Below, in pieces: positions 1 to 13,211 of a DNA stretch of 64,000 nucleotides (the first letter of the stretch is position 1; every line of letters starts with the position of its first letter). The position numbers and the translations under genes were made by a program. This DNA is from Paraspadella gotoi. Lineage: Eukaryota; Chaetognatha. The stretch covers positions 27,490,568 through 27,554,567 of the forward strand of contig CM119263.1 in NCBI GenBank assembly GCA_051294375.1, given 5' to 3'. The notes below the pieces were generated by a model that was given only the letters and a program-made list of their open reading frames with translations, was not told the DNA's origin and did no database searches.

Positions 1-540
1 GAGAAAAGAGGAAATTATTTCCGGTTAAGAGGGACCCATGGCAGATGCCGATCCATCTCCTCTCTCTTTGATCCTCTTCATTTTCTCCATTTTTCTTTCG
101 CCCGGAGATTTCTCTTTTTCTTTTTTTCTTTCTTTTTCCCCTTTTTTCTCTCCTTTTTTCCTTTTCTTTCCCTTTTCCTTTCCTTCCTTCATTTCCACAT
201 CTTTTCCCTAATTTCGCTTAAACCGGGCGAGAAATAAAGTTTTTTTTTTCTTTTTCTCCTGATATATGGCTTCCGTTGCTCATGGTTTAAACATGGACGC
301 TTTAATTTCTTTTCTCTTTTTTTTTTCCTTACTCTATTTTTTTTTCTACTTTGACTTATCCTGTTTTTCTTTATTGATCTTTACTACAGAATTTCTCATC
401 ATGTTTTCTATATTCTTTTCTACTCTAATAGAAATTATTATCTAGTGTTTGGTTTTTTTGCTTAAAAAAATTTAAGGTTTCCTTTTGTACGGAGTTTAAG
501 AGTTAGATTCTCCTTCCTCCTTTCTTTCCCTTTCCTCTCC

Positions 541-730
541 TTTCCTCTACTTTCTTCTCCTCTCCTTTCCTCTCCTTTCCTCCCCTATCGTCCTTTTTCC
601 TCCCCTTTTCTCTCCTTTCCTTCCCTTTCCTTCCCTTTCCTCTCCTCTCCTTTCCTCCCCTATTGTCCTTTTTCCTCCCCTTTTTTCTCCTTTCCTTCCC
701 TTTCCTCCATTTTCCTCCACCTTCCTCCAC
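541..730. repeat. Tandem polypyrimidine repeat of about 76 bp
   Basis: The stretch TCCCCTATCGTCCTTTTTCC at about 582 recurs as TCCCCTATTGTCCTTTTTCC at about 658, with matching flanks of CTTTCC units. At least two copies lie within a longer TTTCC/CTCC tract. Confidence 0.75.
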
Positions 731-901
731 CCTAACGTCAACCACGTTGCGAGGTTTCTCACTTCCGATTTCCCGCCAAGAAGATGGAGGAGGAAGAAGA
801 GGAGAAAGAAAAGAACAAATAGGAAGAGGAAGAGGAAGAGTTTCCTCTTGTTTTTCATTTCCTTCCTTTTCTTTTCGGTTATCGAAATTCTTGAATCCCT
901 T

Positions 902-938
<37 letters not shown>

Positions 939-1068
939 NNNNNNNNNNNNNNNNNNNNNNNNNNNNNNNNNNNNNNNNNNNNNNNNNNNNNNNNNNNNNN
1001 NNNNNNNNNNNNNNNNNNNNNNNNNNNNNNNNNNNNNNNNNNNNNNNNNNNNNNNNNNNNNNNNNNNN
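939..1068. other. Assembly gap (130 N)
   Basis: A run of N directly after a (CT)n tract. The microsatellite probably stopped the assembly. Confidence 0.99.
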
Positions 1069-1813
1069 CCGCCGCCGCCCCTCGCCTGAGTCCTTACCCT
1101 ACCCGCGCCTCACCCGCTGCACCCACCCGGTTTTTCCAATTTCTATCACCCGACTCACGCTCTCCCGGATGATATACGACGTCAGTGTTTCCCCCTTTTT
1201 GATCGTCTTTTCATTTCCTTCCTTCCTTTTTTTTCCTTTTTTTCCTTTTTTTCCCTTCTTTTTTAATTTCTCTCTCGCGCAGGGCTTCGCCTTTTCAAAA
1301 TGAAAGCAGGGGAATATTGAATTTTTTTTTTCAGTTTTCTCGTAGACTGAATGATAAAAAAATAAATAAATAAAACGAGGATTAAGCGGGAAAAAAATAG
1401 GAAATACGAAAAACACTAACTAGGATTTTAACCAAGTTTGAAGAGATAAGTATGTTATTTTTTAACGACTCTCTTTAATTTAACCACTTTTCATTTTTCT
1501 TCCCCGCTTATGATATTTCCTAGTAATTGAAACCCATCAGTCACGCTTTATTTATTTTCTTATTCCGCTAATGGAGAAAGAAGCCCGAGACTAAAAATTT
1601 CTCAACAACTATTTTAGAAAAAGAAGAAAAGAAAAAAAGAAAAAAAGAAAAAAAGAAAAAAAATCGCGGACGTCGTTTGATCCAGATTCTTGGGACAGAA
1701 TTTAAAGAGAAAAAAAAAGGAAAAAAGAAAAGAAAATGGTTAAGAACTTAAAAAAACAATGGAAATTGGAATCCTTTTTATAAAAAGGGGCCAAATTTCC
1801 TGAAATTCGGGAT

Positions 1814-2057
1814 NNNNNNNNNNNNNNNNNNNNNNNNNNNNNNNNNNNNNNNNNNNNNNNNNNNNNNNNNNNNNNNNNNNNNNNNNNNNNNNNNNNNNNN
1901 NNNNNNNNNNNNNNNNNNNNNNNNNNNNNNNNNNNNNNNNNNNNNNNNNNNNNNNNNNNNNNNNNNNNNNNNNNNNNNNNNNNNNNNNNNNNNNNNNNNN
2001 NNNNNNNNNNNNNNNNNNNNNNNNNNNNNNNNNNNNNNNNNNNNNNNNNNNNNNNNN
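1814..2057. other. Assembly gap (244 N)
   Basis: A run of N between AT-rich DNA and a CpG-rich segment. Confidence 0.99.
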
Positions 2058-2305
2058 CCGGCGTCATTCGTAAGCGAATCACGCGTCCGGCGCCTTTTAC
2101 CTCCGCCTCAGGAGCGCGCCGGTGAGAGGACAGCGGCGCGTTTGACGCCCGTCCGACGCCGCGGACCGGAGAAAAAGGCCGGACGTCCCGGCAAGAGCGT
2201 CCTTCGGAATCGCCGGTCGCGCCGGTTCCGGGGGACGACGTCCGTAACGACGCCTCGTTTCCCTTCGTCCGGCGACGAAATCATAACATTAGGGTTTTCG
2301 TTTTT

Positions 2306-2512
2306 NNNNNNNNNNNNNNNNNNNNNNNNNNNNNNNNNNNNNNNNNNNNNNNNNNNNNNNNNNNNNNNNNNNNNNNNNNNNNNNNNNNNNNNNNNNNNNN
2401 NNNNNNNNNNNNNNNNNNNNNNNNNNNNNNNNNNNNNNNNNNNNNNNNNNNNNNNNNNNNNNNNNNNNNNNNNNNNNNNNNNNNNNNNNNNNNNNNNNNN
2501 NNNNNNNNNNNN
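2306..2512. other. Assembly gap (207 N)
   Basis: A run of N at the right edge of the CpG-rich segment. Confidence 0.99.
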
Positions 2513-3244
2513 GACAAAATATAAAATCGAATTAACGTATAATAAATCTTTTCTTATAATAAGTAAGAGGATGAGTTACAGAAAGAAGAGAGAAAAAAAA
2601 AACGATATACGTCTTCTCATAAATCTCTCATCGTAAGCAGTCGGCGTCGCCAAAAAGCTTGATTTATTGCTTGGGTCATTGGACACGAGTGGGGAGTTGA
2701 AACTCTTCAAATACAATAGTTATACAACGGAGTGTTTGATAATTTTGCCGTTGAAATATTCTGCGAGGAAATACAGTGGTAATGAATGTTAGATGTATGT
2801 ACATTGTACAATTGCATTAGAACTTACAGCTTCGGCTTAAAATTCCGTGTTCGGCTTTAGATAAAACCAAAAGCCATTAATATCGAGTAAAACTCAAATA
2901 ATAAAATAAGACCGACACGGTTTCGTCCTCTCAACCGAAACAACAACAACAACGACCACTACTACTAATAAAATAAAGAGAGAACAAAAAAGGAGTAAAA
3001 CCGTACAATTCCGATGCGCATCGCGACATCAGTTTGGCTGTTTTATCGGAAAATACGATCGCCGCGCCATGCGGCCGCGAAAAACAAAAGCGCAATAAAA
3101 GTGGCAATCGAAAGAAGAAAAATCGGCGCCGCGCCCTCTANNNNNNNNNNNNNNNNNNNNNNNNNTTTAAAATCAATTTGGAACTTCCTAACCCACGAGC
3201 GGAACGAGAATGAAGGACCGACCGCGGAATTTTTTTTTTCTAAG

Positions 3245-3262
3245 GTGAGAGAGAGAGAGAGT

Positions 3263-3347
<85 letters not shown>

Positions 3348-3720
3348 TTGAGGCATATCTTTTGGGTGTTGAGGTGAAAGGAAAAGACAAATTTGAAGGA
3401 AAGGAGAAAAGGAGAAAAAGGAGAAAGGAGAAAAGGAAAGGAGGTAAAAACGAGAAAGGAAAAGAAAAAACAAAGGAGAAATGAAAAGAGAAAAAAGGAG
3501 GAAAGAAAGTAAAAAAAAAGAAAAAAAAAGAAAGAGGGGTAAAAGAAAAAAAAACGAAGAAAAGAAGAGAGAAGGAAAAAGTATAAAGGAATAGGGAGAG
3601 ATAAGAGAATTTAAAAAATTAACGAAAAGGGAGAAAAAGAAAGGAAAAAAGGAGAGAAAAGAGAAGTGAAAGTAAATGAAAACAAAATATAAAGGGGGGA
3701 AAGGAGAAAAAAAAGTTGGA
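3245..3720. repeat. (GA)n microsatellite and purine tract
   Basis: A near-perfect (GA)n at 3245-3347, then about 370 bp of almost pure purine (GGAGAAAAGG-type). The small gap at 3141-3165 (25 N) lies just before it. All long frames across it are GA translations. Confidence 0.95.
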
Positions 3721-6000
3721 GTTAGAGTGAGTGAATGAAGTGAGTGAGTGAGGGAGTGAGAAAGCGTCGGCCAATGAGGGAGTGAGAAAGGGGTCGGCCA
3801 TATGAGGATGGCGTCTTATGTTTATGAACGTCATAACTCAAATTCCCTTCTATCAACTTTTTTTTTTCTCTTTACCGTTTGTGTTAAAGGGCGGAGGGGT
3901 TGGTGGTAAGGGGTGAGAAGTGAGGAAGGGGGTCAAATGCGACTGAGATCACGACGATCCACCCCAACCATTCCCCCTCTCCCCGGTGGTCATTAGAGTT
4001 GAAAGGGGGATCAGCGTCGGCGTCTTGTTTCATCGGTCGGATCAGTCGGTAGCTAGCAGTTGAGGAGCTAAGCGCTTCATGACGTTGACGGCGAATTTTC
4101 GGCTTGGTCGAGTTTCTCTTTGTTTTTGTTGTTGTGTTGTGTGTTGTTGTTGTGTTGTATTTGTTTAACCATGCGTCTTCGTCGCGACGCAAAACTGTTG
4201 ACCAGTCGTGAGCCGATGTGGAAGAAGCAGTGAGCCGATCGGGAAAGAACCATAAATCGATTGGACTCCGTTATGGTCAGGACTCCTTATTTTGACATAA
4301 CGGACTCCGTCGGACTGACGTTTGTGAAGAGTTCCAACGTTTATTTACTAATTTACTTATCATCATTTGTCAAGCATATCGTTTTACAACAATTTTTTCC
4401 CCAAAAAGTCAGTGATATTTCTATAACCTTATTGCAAACAAACTCAACTTGTATTTACTACAAGACTCTCTATTTAAACTCAACGAGAATTTTAATCCCA
4501 CCTCGCTAACGCGAAGGGGAGAAAAAAAAACCTCTTGAAAGGCGACACACATCAATAAATTACGATAATGAAACCTATCTTTTCTCCAGATTTTTTTTTT
4601 TCACAGAAAAAAAAAAAGAGCAAAAAAAAAAAGGAAAAAAAAGGAAAGAAATTCTGACGTCGAAATGGCGAAAAAAGGAAAGAAAGAAAAAAGAAAGAAA
4701 TTCGACTTGGCGTCTTAATCCGTTGGGTCTGTCGTCGTCGTCGTCGTCGTCCGTCGTCGTCGTCGGGACATTGAGAGAACCTTTTCAGAATCTTTCGTCG
4801 TCGTCGTCGTCGTGCATCGTCGTCGTCAGTAAGCAGAAGCCGTTTGTCGCAAATCGCAATTTTCCCGCCCCTCGGCCTTTGACCTTCTCATTGACGGACT
4901 TACCTCCGGCGCTCAACCCTTACCCACTTCGATCCCATAATGATGCGGGACAACAACAACAGACAACAACGAGAACCACCCCCAACCACCTTTGGCCCAA
5001 CGTTCTACCACCATATTTCACACAATTCCACGTTTAAGTACAGTGTATTCATTAAGGCGGAGTGAAAGTTGCAGATGGAAATTCGAATAGTTGCTCATGA
5101 ACAGTCTTGTCTGCATTGATGTCATAAAAATATTATTTAATATACCATAGAAAAGTCAAAATTTAATTTTTTTTTTAGTTTTTAAAGCAGATTCGAATTT
5201 TTCATCAAAAGTTGATAAAAAACAATATAAGTCTTAATCAAAATTCTTTCTTTAAAACTTTTTTAAAACTCTAATTTTTATACTAAAATTAAATTATAGG
5301 TAACTATAACAGTTTTTAGGGTTTGACCCACTTAATGAATAATTTTCTAAAAAGAGTTATATTTCTTTCATCAACTTTTCGTGAGGAATTCGAATCTTCT
5401 TTCAAAATAGGAAAAAAAAAACATTTTAAATGGTAAGTACTCTATATAAATATGGCGTATAAAAAAATTGAAAAAAATAAAAAAATAATTTTTTTTTATT
5501 TAAAAATGTTCACAGCGTACAAGCCAGTTCATGATCTATTGCTATACCCTCAATATTAGTATTCTCTCTTCAAGATCCTTCAAGCGCAGCCGAGCATCCC
5601 TCCGTCCGTCCGCTCGTCCATTAACTCACCACCTTTGCTGACCGGCGGCCCGACCATCGTCCGTCCGTCGTCCGGATTCTCCGTCTAAACATTCGAAAGA
5701 CTCAGCGACCGCAAAACCATTTTCGGTTTTTTTTTTCATAGGCACGAATTGGATCATTAATCCATTCGTCGTGGCATCCGTCCGTTCCGTTATCTGAACC
5801 TTTATTCGAGCGGTTTATCCTTCAGTGGTAATGGTCCCTATAATCCTTCCAAAACGTTTGAATTCCTTCCTTCATTCATCCAGCTATCCTTGAATTTGGC
5901 TCTAGATATTTGATCAATCTACTGTAAATCAGTTCATCAATCCAGCCAGTATCGTTACAAGTTAGGAAGTGGACAGTCTGAGACATTTGTTAGAGTTTTA
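3721..6000. other. Non-coding: TCG-trinucleotide and AT-rich DNA
   Basis: It contains a duplicated GAGTGAG.../gtcggcca unit (3725-3800), GTC/TCG trinucleotide runs (4729-4765, 4796-4830) and AT-rich DNA from 5040 to 5520. 5580-5900 is rich in TCCGTCCG/TTCATCC motifs. No exon is supported. Confidence 0.6.
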
Positions 6001-6176
6001 CATACTCTGTCTCGAGCTCTCTCTCTCTCTGTCTCTCTCTTTCTTTCTCTTTTCCACCATTTTTCACTCTCTCTTTCTCATTTACTTTCTCGCTTCCTTA
6101 CCCTCTTTTCTGGACTCACCTCCATCTTTTCTCCGACCATCTCATCTCGTCCTTACCTAATTTCGATTCGTCACGA

Positions 6177-6177
<1 letters not shown>

Positions 6178-6259
<82 letters not shown>

Positions 6260-6270
6260 GAGAGAGCCTG
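6178..6270. repeat. (GA)n microsatellite
   Basis: Dinucleotide GA array of about 90 bp with few interruptions. A G-rich minisatellite, GGGGGATTGAG units, follows at 6375-6435. Confidence 0.97.
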
Positions 6271-6759
6271 TCGAGGGAAATAGGATAAAAGGATAAAATG
6301 ATTTCGAGGAAAAAAAGAGAGAAAAAAAGGGGAAATGATTCGTGGACGAGTTTTCTGGTCAAATTTGTCCCCTGGGGGGATTGAGGGGGGATTGAGGGGG
6401 GATGATGAGATTGAGGGGGTGAGGGGGTGAGGGGAGAAAGACAGGGGGAAAGAGGGTAGGATGGGGGGAAAGGGGAAAAAGAGGCGGATAGGAGGAGGAG
6501 ATGACGAGAAGACAATAAAAGTATATTAATATTTTTAATCATCTCTTATTTAAAACTTTCACTGAACTTTAACAAAATAATTATAAAAAAACTGTAATAA
6601 TTATTGAACCGAAAAGATTTCCCTTACTACGCTGTGTATAGATATATATTTGAATAATATAATGCAATATTAAATATTCTTTTTTCCTCGTCAAGAATTC
6701 TAATTCCCGCGGCGATTTCCGTTCCTCGTGCATCATCTGAAGCACAAACGAAACGTAAG

Positions 6760-6760
<1 letters not shown>

Positions 6761-6831
<71 letters not shown>

Positions 6832-6853
6832 CTCTCTCGTCTCTCTCTCTCTC
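6761..6853. repeat. (CT)n microsatellite
   Basis: Near-perfect CT array of about 90 bp. Confidence 0.97.
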
Positions 6854-7141
6854 CCTCACAATGAGTGTCATCCTTGATTTACGATCCTCCACTGTCACTA
6901 GAGACTTGAAAAATAAATGAGTTTCGTTAAGTGAAGAAGTCTGGATTTCATCAAAGATGCAGACGAAAACCCCGAGTTGTTGTTATTTTCTGACGGGGCG
7001 ACATCTGTGGCGGCGCAGGGGGCCTCGTCGTTTCGGGTCTTAGAGGCTCGATAATTGATGAGATTTTGTTTGACAAATTTATTAGCTTAACAACCGATGA
7101 TTTATTAATGAGCATCGGATTGGATGTAAACATCTGTGGAC

Positions 7142-7208
7142 AACACTTTCTTTCTCTCTCTCTCTCGTCTCTTCTTTCTTTCTTCTTTCTTTCTCTTTCT
7201 TTCTTTCT

Positions 7209-7247
<39 letters not shown>

Positions 7248-7260
7248 CTCTTTCTATCTA
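7142..7260. repeat. (CTTT)n microsatellite
   Basis: Array of CTTT units, about 115 bp, with CT-rich starts. Confidence 0.95.
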
Positions 7261-7426
7261 CTTATTTCAGTCTGCCCTTGAGAACCAAACAAAGTATAAA
7301 AGATGTATGATATGATGACATAGAGAAAAGACGAGGTGGCAGAGAGGGATCTACTTTTTTTTAAAGAGAAAGAGAAAAAAATTGGAAGAAAGTTTTTTTC
7401 TCCTGTCAGTTCTGAGACCCCACTTT

Positions 7427-7430
<4 letters not shown>

Positions 7431-7476
<46 letters not shown>

Positions 7477-7530
7477 TCTCTCTCTCTTTTCCTCTCTCTC
7501 TCTCTACTCTCTTTCTCTCTCTCTCTCCAA
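7431..7530. repeat. (CT)n microsatellite
   Basis: Interrupted CT array of about 100 bp. Confidence 0.95.
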
Positions 7531-8028
7531 CGAAAAAAGTCTTCCTCTCGGCAGTTTTGAATAATATATTCAAATTCGGTTTTTCGCGGTGGCCATTTGC
7601 TGAATCGGGGGTGTGGAGGGGGTGGAAAAAAAAAGGAAGGGGGAGGTGGGGTAAGGAGGGGGTTGATTCGAATGACGGCAAAGATTCTGGAAGAACGATT
7701 GTTTGAATGCGAATACAACAACGACAACATAACAACAAAGACTGAAAAGAACAACAGTGAAAATCGGGTTCACGGATCAACGAGCGTGAAACAGAGATTG
7801 TGAACAAACGGCGTTTGTCGCAGAGTGAAGAAAGGTTTTCTTTTCGGACGATGTGGGTCAGAAGCTCACAGTTTGCTCTGCGTTGTTAAGTCAACTTCGG
7901 CGCTTTTGCTCTGCGGTATGCTCGTCTTGTTGATTGTTCTCTCAGTCATATTTTTAGAAAGGGGAAGCCTGTTAGAGCTCGACAGGTTTTTAAATTGAAC
8001 GCTTGGCTATATTCTATTGTACTTGAGC

Positions 8029-8036
8029 AGAGAGAG

Positions 8037-8118
<82 letters not shown>
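8029..8118. repeat. (GA)n microsatellite
   Basis: GA array of about 90 bp, followed at 8185-8230 by (GGA)n and at 8309-8340 by (GTC)n. Confidence 0.97.
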
Positions 8119-8122
<4 letters not shown>

Positions 8123-8389
8123 ACGTAGGCGTTTTTTACTCTTTCGTCAATCGGGTTCAGTTTTATTCATAAAGTCTAGAAGCAGGAGGAGGAGAGAGGA
8201 GGAGAAGGAGGAGGAGGAGGAGGAGGAGAGGTGAATGTGAGGAAGTCAAGAAAAATAAGAGAGACAAAGTATGACAGATAAAATTTTATGCTTTGGGTTT
8301 AAACTCGTCATTGTCGTCGTCGTCATTGTCGTCGTCGTCATGTCGTCATCTTCCTTACCATAAATTTGCTCACGTCGTCATGTCGTTAT

Positions 8390-9660
8390 CATTAAATCCC
8401 TCGAGGGGGAAATCATATTTTTTTTGACCAGGAATATCTCTTGTTACGTACGTATCTGTTTCTGTCTCCATCTATGTCTCTCCATCTTCCGTCTCTGCTT
8501 TCTGTCTCTCCATCTCTCCGTCTCTCTGATCTTCCTGTCTCTCCATCTCTCTCTTCTCTCCTTTCTTTTTCTGCAAACACGCACGTGATTTTTTTTTTTT
8601 AATCACCTGGTGATATTCTCTCTCTTTTTAACGCCGCTAATCAACTTTGCCGCTTCGCTTTTCCCATTTCTATCAAAGCAGCGATTTGGGCGTTTGTGTG
8701 TTGTAAAGGCGCCGAAACTGGCGAAGGTAACACCCGTTGGCTCCTGCAGCCAGGAGTCGGCGTTTGGCGTTGCGCCCTTCATCGAAGTCTCATCGTCATC
8801 AACGTCGCAGTTTAATTCCAGATTCGCGTTCACGCTCAACATCCGGGTGAGAGAAAATCGAATGAAACTGTCGAAAGCGGATGTAATGACTTTCATAATC
8901 TCCGGGTAATTAATTAAGTGGCCTATATTTAGTAATTACTTTCAGTGTCAGCTAAAAAAAATTGAACAAATTTGGCCAAAATTTAGAAAAAAATTATTTG
9001 CGAAGCGCAGGGAGAAAATTTACCATGAATACCAAATGAATTACTAATCATTTTCATCTTTTCAAGCATTTAAATTCATTTATTCTATTTATTATGTAGG
9101 TATATTATATACTATATTTTTCTTCTTCGATCTGGCCTAGATGAGGTTTAATGTAAAGCTTTCTAAAATCTTCTACTTAATTCCTTACTTCCTTAATCGC
9201 TCCCAATATCGAAATCAACATCTACCCTGGCGAAAATTGGACGCGATCAGGAAAGGGTAATTCAACCCTGCGGCGTCTGCTGCGCGTGGCGTCCGCGCGC
9301 CAGCAGCTCCACCCTTTCTCCCTCAATTTCGGGTCCGGCGCTCCCGGCGCCCCCCTCCAACTAATTAACCGGCCGTTGGCATCGTTCGTTTCATTAAAAG
9401 CCGCGACAAACAAAAGGGTCGCGAAAAACAATCGATGTAAACAAAAGACGAAAATCGTTGAATAAATGAAGAGAAATTCGCAAGTTTCACGCCTGCGATT
9501 TCAGATTGGGGCACAACAATAACAACTACAATAATCACAACAACACGATGACGACGAATCTTTCTTTTTTTTTCCGCGTTTCATGCAAAGAAATCAACAA
9601 AAATGCCCAGCATCTCCCTTTCAGCCTTTTCTAGGCGAGGTCCATTTGGGGAAATGCCCG
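8390..9660. other. Non-coding with two GC-richer islands
   Basis: 8600-8910 and 9220-9430 are richer in GC and open in more than one frame on both strands, but neither has a domain or a pair of convincing splice sites. CT-rich (gtctctccatctctc) repeats lie at 8460-8560. Nothing else is seen. Confidence 0.45.
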
Positions 9661-9678
9661 CCCGAAGAGAAGAGGGAG

Positions 9679-9682
<4 letters not shown>

Positions 9683-9755
<73 letters not shown>
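9683..9755. repeat. (GA)n microsatellite next to a GC-rich segment
   Basis: A 72 bp GA array. The following 9760-10030 is GC-rich with GCGCGCGGCGG and GGATCCG motifs. It resembles the segment at 19140-19290, also beside a CT/GA array, so both may be one repeat family. Confidence 0.8.
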
Positions 9756-9756
<1 letters not shown>

Positions 9757-10059
9757 ATGGCTATACTCAGAAGCCTCGAATCGCGCAGCCTCCGGGAGCA
9801 GCGCGCGGCGGCCGATCGCTCTCCCTGCCTTCGACTTACTTCGCTCGGCTATTCTTACTCCTCTTCCTCTTCCTTCTCCCTATCTCCCGGATCCGCGCGA
9901 CGGCAGAGTCGATCCGATCGGAGCTGCAGCGGCGAACTTACTCTTTTCTCTCTCTCTTACCCTCGTCACCGGCGAGGCTCTTCTCTCTGCCTCCGAGCGG
10001 ATCGATCATGGTTCGCGCGGATCCGGGAGTCTCTTTTAAAGAGATAAGGCCTTTTTGAA

Positions 10060-11544
10060 AATATTACATTATTGTAGGGTCATTTCACGTTGTCAAAAAA
10101 AAGAAAAAAAAAAAAAAAAGAAGAAAGAAAGAAAAAGAGAGAAGAAGAAAAAAGAAAGGGAAAAAATATTAAAAATTTAGACAACAATTTTTTTTAATAT
10201 TAAGATTTTGAGGTTAAATATTAATATTAATAAAAAAGATATCTAACAATAATGATTAAATATGCTGAAAACAATTGAAAATATGATAAAGATAAAAATG
10301 ATCGCAAATGAGATGATATATATTATTTGCATTTTTGTTGAAGAGTAAAGAGTAGAAAAATTTTAAAATCAAGTAGAATAAAATTCGAGCTTTGCCAGCT
10401 TGAATATTTTTAAATAATGTTTTTTTAATTTTTAATTTTCACAGAGCCCATATTTATATATATATTATATATATATACATTAATTTAAATTTAATTCGAT
10501 TGACTAAATATAAAATTTTCCAAAAAAAGTCTAGCACAGGTTTTTAAGGTTGTCTTTTGTCTCAGAAAGCTTCCTTAGTGCCGTACTGTTTTGAGAGGTC
10601 GCCTTAAGCTTATACCAGGAGTGTAGCAAAGTTGAAACAAAAGCCCGTGCAAAACATTTGTCTGGAATCCTAAGCTACTACTACTACTACTACTACTTTA
10701 ATTAATTAATCCATTTATAATGCAGGTTAATAAATACAGTATAATTTTTCTTGTTTGTATTTCCTGTAATTAAGGTGGAGATATCTCTGAGTACCTTTAG
10801 GATAGAGACGTAAGTTGTGGCTCATTTTGAAACCCGACATGTGACATATCTGACATTATCAATTTTCACTCAATTCTAAAATGTCTTTAGTATTATCTTC
10901 TCGGCCCCAATGAGGTCTTTGAATTTGAGCATCAACTTATGATTTCTTTACCTTTTAATATTTCACAAATTCACAATCAATTAAAACTTAGGTTAATTTA
11001 AAAAAAACATAGTATGCAAAATGCAGCCTATTGTCAGCTCTATTAAGTGGTATCGACTTCATATTTTTTTAATTCCTAGTTACTTTTTAACTTCTCAAAT
11101 TAATAAAAAGATTCTTTTTTAACAAATGTTAACAATTTTGTTATTTTGAAAATGCTTTTTTCTAATTTAGAATATATTGTTGTATTGGATTCAGCTTGGA
11201 TTTCTTTGTTTTTTCTTGTTTGTTTTCATTGGTCATTCAAGAAGCTTTATTTTTTACTCAAATTCATTATTATTTTTCGGCCTATAGAGAAAGAAAAATT
11301 TGTTGAAATACTTGAATACTGCTAATCCCTAAAAGAGAACGTCGTTATTAAAGTTAGTGTAGTTTTCTTTGATTACCATGAGAGTCCAAAAAATGAAACA
11401 CTAAAATCTTATCACAAAATTAGTTATTATCACAAAAAAATTATTCAAGTTTAATTATAATAAGTTTGATGAGAAATTAATGAGAGAGAGAATGACAAAA
11501 TAATACATTAAAATAAAAAACAAAGATAGAAAGAGAGAGAGGAG

Positions 11545-11594
<50 letters not shown>

Positions 11595-12240
11595 AGTGTG
11601 TTGATTGTTGATTGTTTACTGTCGCTCTGTTGACTTGTTGTTGACGGTCGAAAGCTGACCGTTCAAAGTCTCTTGTCGTGGCGAACACACAAAGGAAGGA
11701 ATGAATTATGACACTGCATCTATGTATGTAGGTCGCATGTATGCGATATGATATTTAAGTTATTTATACTGTATTCCGTTACGAATTCATTACCCAGATA
11801 GTCAGTCTTGTTCGGATTAGCTATATTTGTTTTCCTTAATTAAGGATCATTTATTTATTTCATCAGTTCTTTTAATATTTTCAAAGCCTAGTATCTCAAC
11901 ATCCTATATATCCTTTTTAATTATCTTTTTTTTCTATTTTTTTATTTTTCTGTTTCTCATTTTTTTTGTTAATGTTCTATCAGTTCAGATGTAAAATACG
12001 GAAATGTGCCCTTTTGAAATCTAACACATTTTTCTCTTTTCAAGCCATACTCAAATTATACCATAAACTCATTAATGTCATCAACTCATCTATGCCATCT
12101 CTCTTTCTATTCATTTCCAACCTCAATTCAATTTTTTTTTCCCGCGAGACTCATCTTCATCGAATGACTATCATCCTCGATTATCTATTCTGCATCTAAA
12201 GTCGAGATGAGATCAGCAAAGTCCGTAAATGCATCTAATT
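10060..12240. other. AT-rich non-coding DNA
   Basis: A/T homopolymers, short TA repeats (10456-10480), a (CTA)n run (10675-10695) and a GA array (11531-11594). No gene signal is seen. Confidence 0.7.
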
Positions 12241-12249
12241 AGACGAGAC

Positions 12250-12352
12250 ATCTCTCTCTTCTCTCTCTCTCCTCGTCTCTCTCTCTCTCTCTTCTTCGCC
12301 TACTTCTCTCTCTCTCTCTCTCTCTCCTCTCTCTTCTCTCTCTTTCTCTTTT
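12250..12352. repeat. (CT)n microsatellite
   Basis: Interrupted CT array. Confidence 0.9.
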
Positions 12353-12856
12353 ATAAGTCAGAAGATTTTACTCTTTCGCGTCCGAGCGTCATAATCGCTG
12401 AGTTTGGGTCGCGGCGCTCAAAGGTTTTTTTAAGTAAGTTATGTAAAAATGATTTAATATTGAATATAAATCTTCTTATATTTATTAGTAATTAATGCTG
12501 AATTGTATATTAGATAACTCTACATGTTTGTCGAATTCATTGTAAATTCATTGTTCTTTTCATTTTGTATAAGACGAGGATAAAAAACTAACGCCGCATA
12601 GTAAGTTAAATTACTGGTGTTTTCGTTCCTCATTGTCAACTTTGTCTCTGATGTACTTTTTTGGACAGAAAGTACTGGGTTTCAATAAGTTATTTTTTTG
12701 CTATTAAAAAATTTTTCCTTACATCGTACACCATGGAAGTTCTCTCTCGAGCAAAACAGAATAAAGTAAATGGATTTCAATTTAGCCTGATTACCATAAA
12801 ATTGTCTCGTACAACGGATGTGGGAGAGAGAGACTGTTAAGGCTATCGGAAAGAAA

Positions 12857-12886
12857 AAAGAGAAAGAGAGAAGAGGAGAGAGAGAG

Positions 12887-12945
<59 letters not shown>

Positions 12946-12958
12946 GGAGAAGAGAGAG

Positions 12959-12992
<34 letters not shown>

Positions 12993-13112
12993 AGAGAGAA
13001 GAGAGAGAGAGAGAAGAGAGAGAGAGGTGGAAGAGAATGAACAGATAGAGACGTAGAAGAGGAAGGAAAGAAAGAAAAGAGAGAAGGAAAGAAGAAAGGA
13101 AGGAAAAGAAGA

Positions 13113-13205
<93 letters not shown>
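12857..13205. repeat. Compound (GA)n microsatellite
   Basis: Two long GA arrays (12857-13029 and 13117-13205) joined by a GGAAAG-rich stretch. Confidence 0.97.

Positions 13206-13206
<1 letters not shown>

Positions 13207-13211
<5 letters not shown>

Larger units (their letters stand above)
1..3165. other. Non-coding, gap-rich region
   Basis: Pyrimidine-rich on the plus strand to about 730, then a (CT)n run into a gap. Between the gaps lie a GC-rich CCG segment (1069-1180), AT-rich DNA (1320-1813) and a CpG-rich island (2058-2280: ccggcgtc, gcgcgccgg, gacgacgtccg). Open frames here are low-complexity or run through N. No exon with believable splice sites was found. The CpG-rich piece could be a promoter or a GC-rich repeat. 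Confidence 0.6.

Noticed and set aside
3240-3484. Long open frames rich in RE/ER or LS repeats, here and at many other GA/CT arrays
   Set aside because: They are translations of (GA)n or (CT)n microsatellites in both strands. No non-repetitive coding sequence is attached.
8603-8909. Overlapping open frames of about 97 and 99 codons on opposite strands
   Set aside because: Neither has a recognisable fold, splice context or poly(A) signal.
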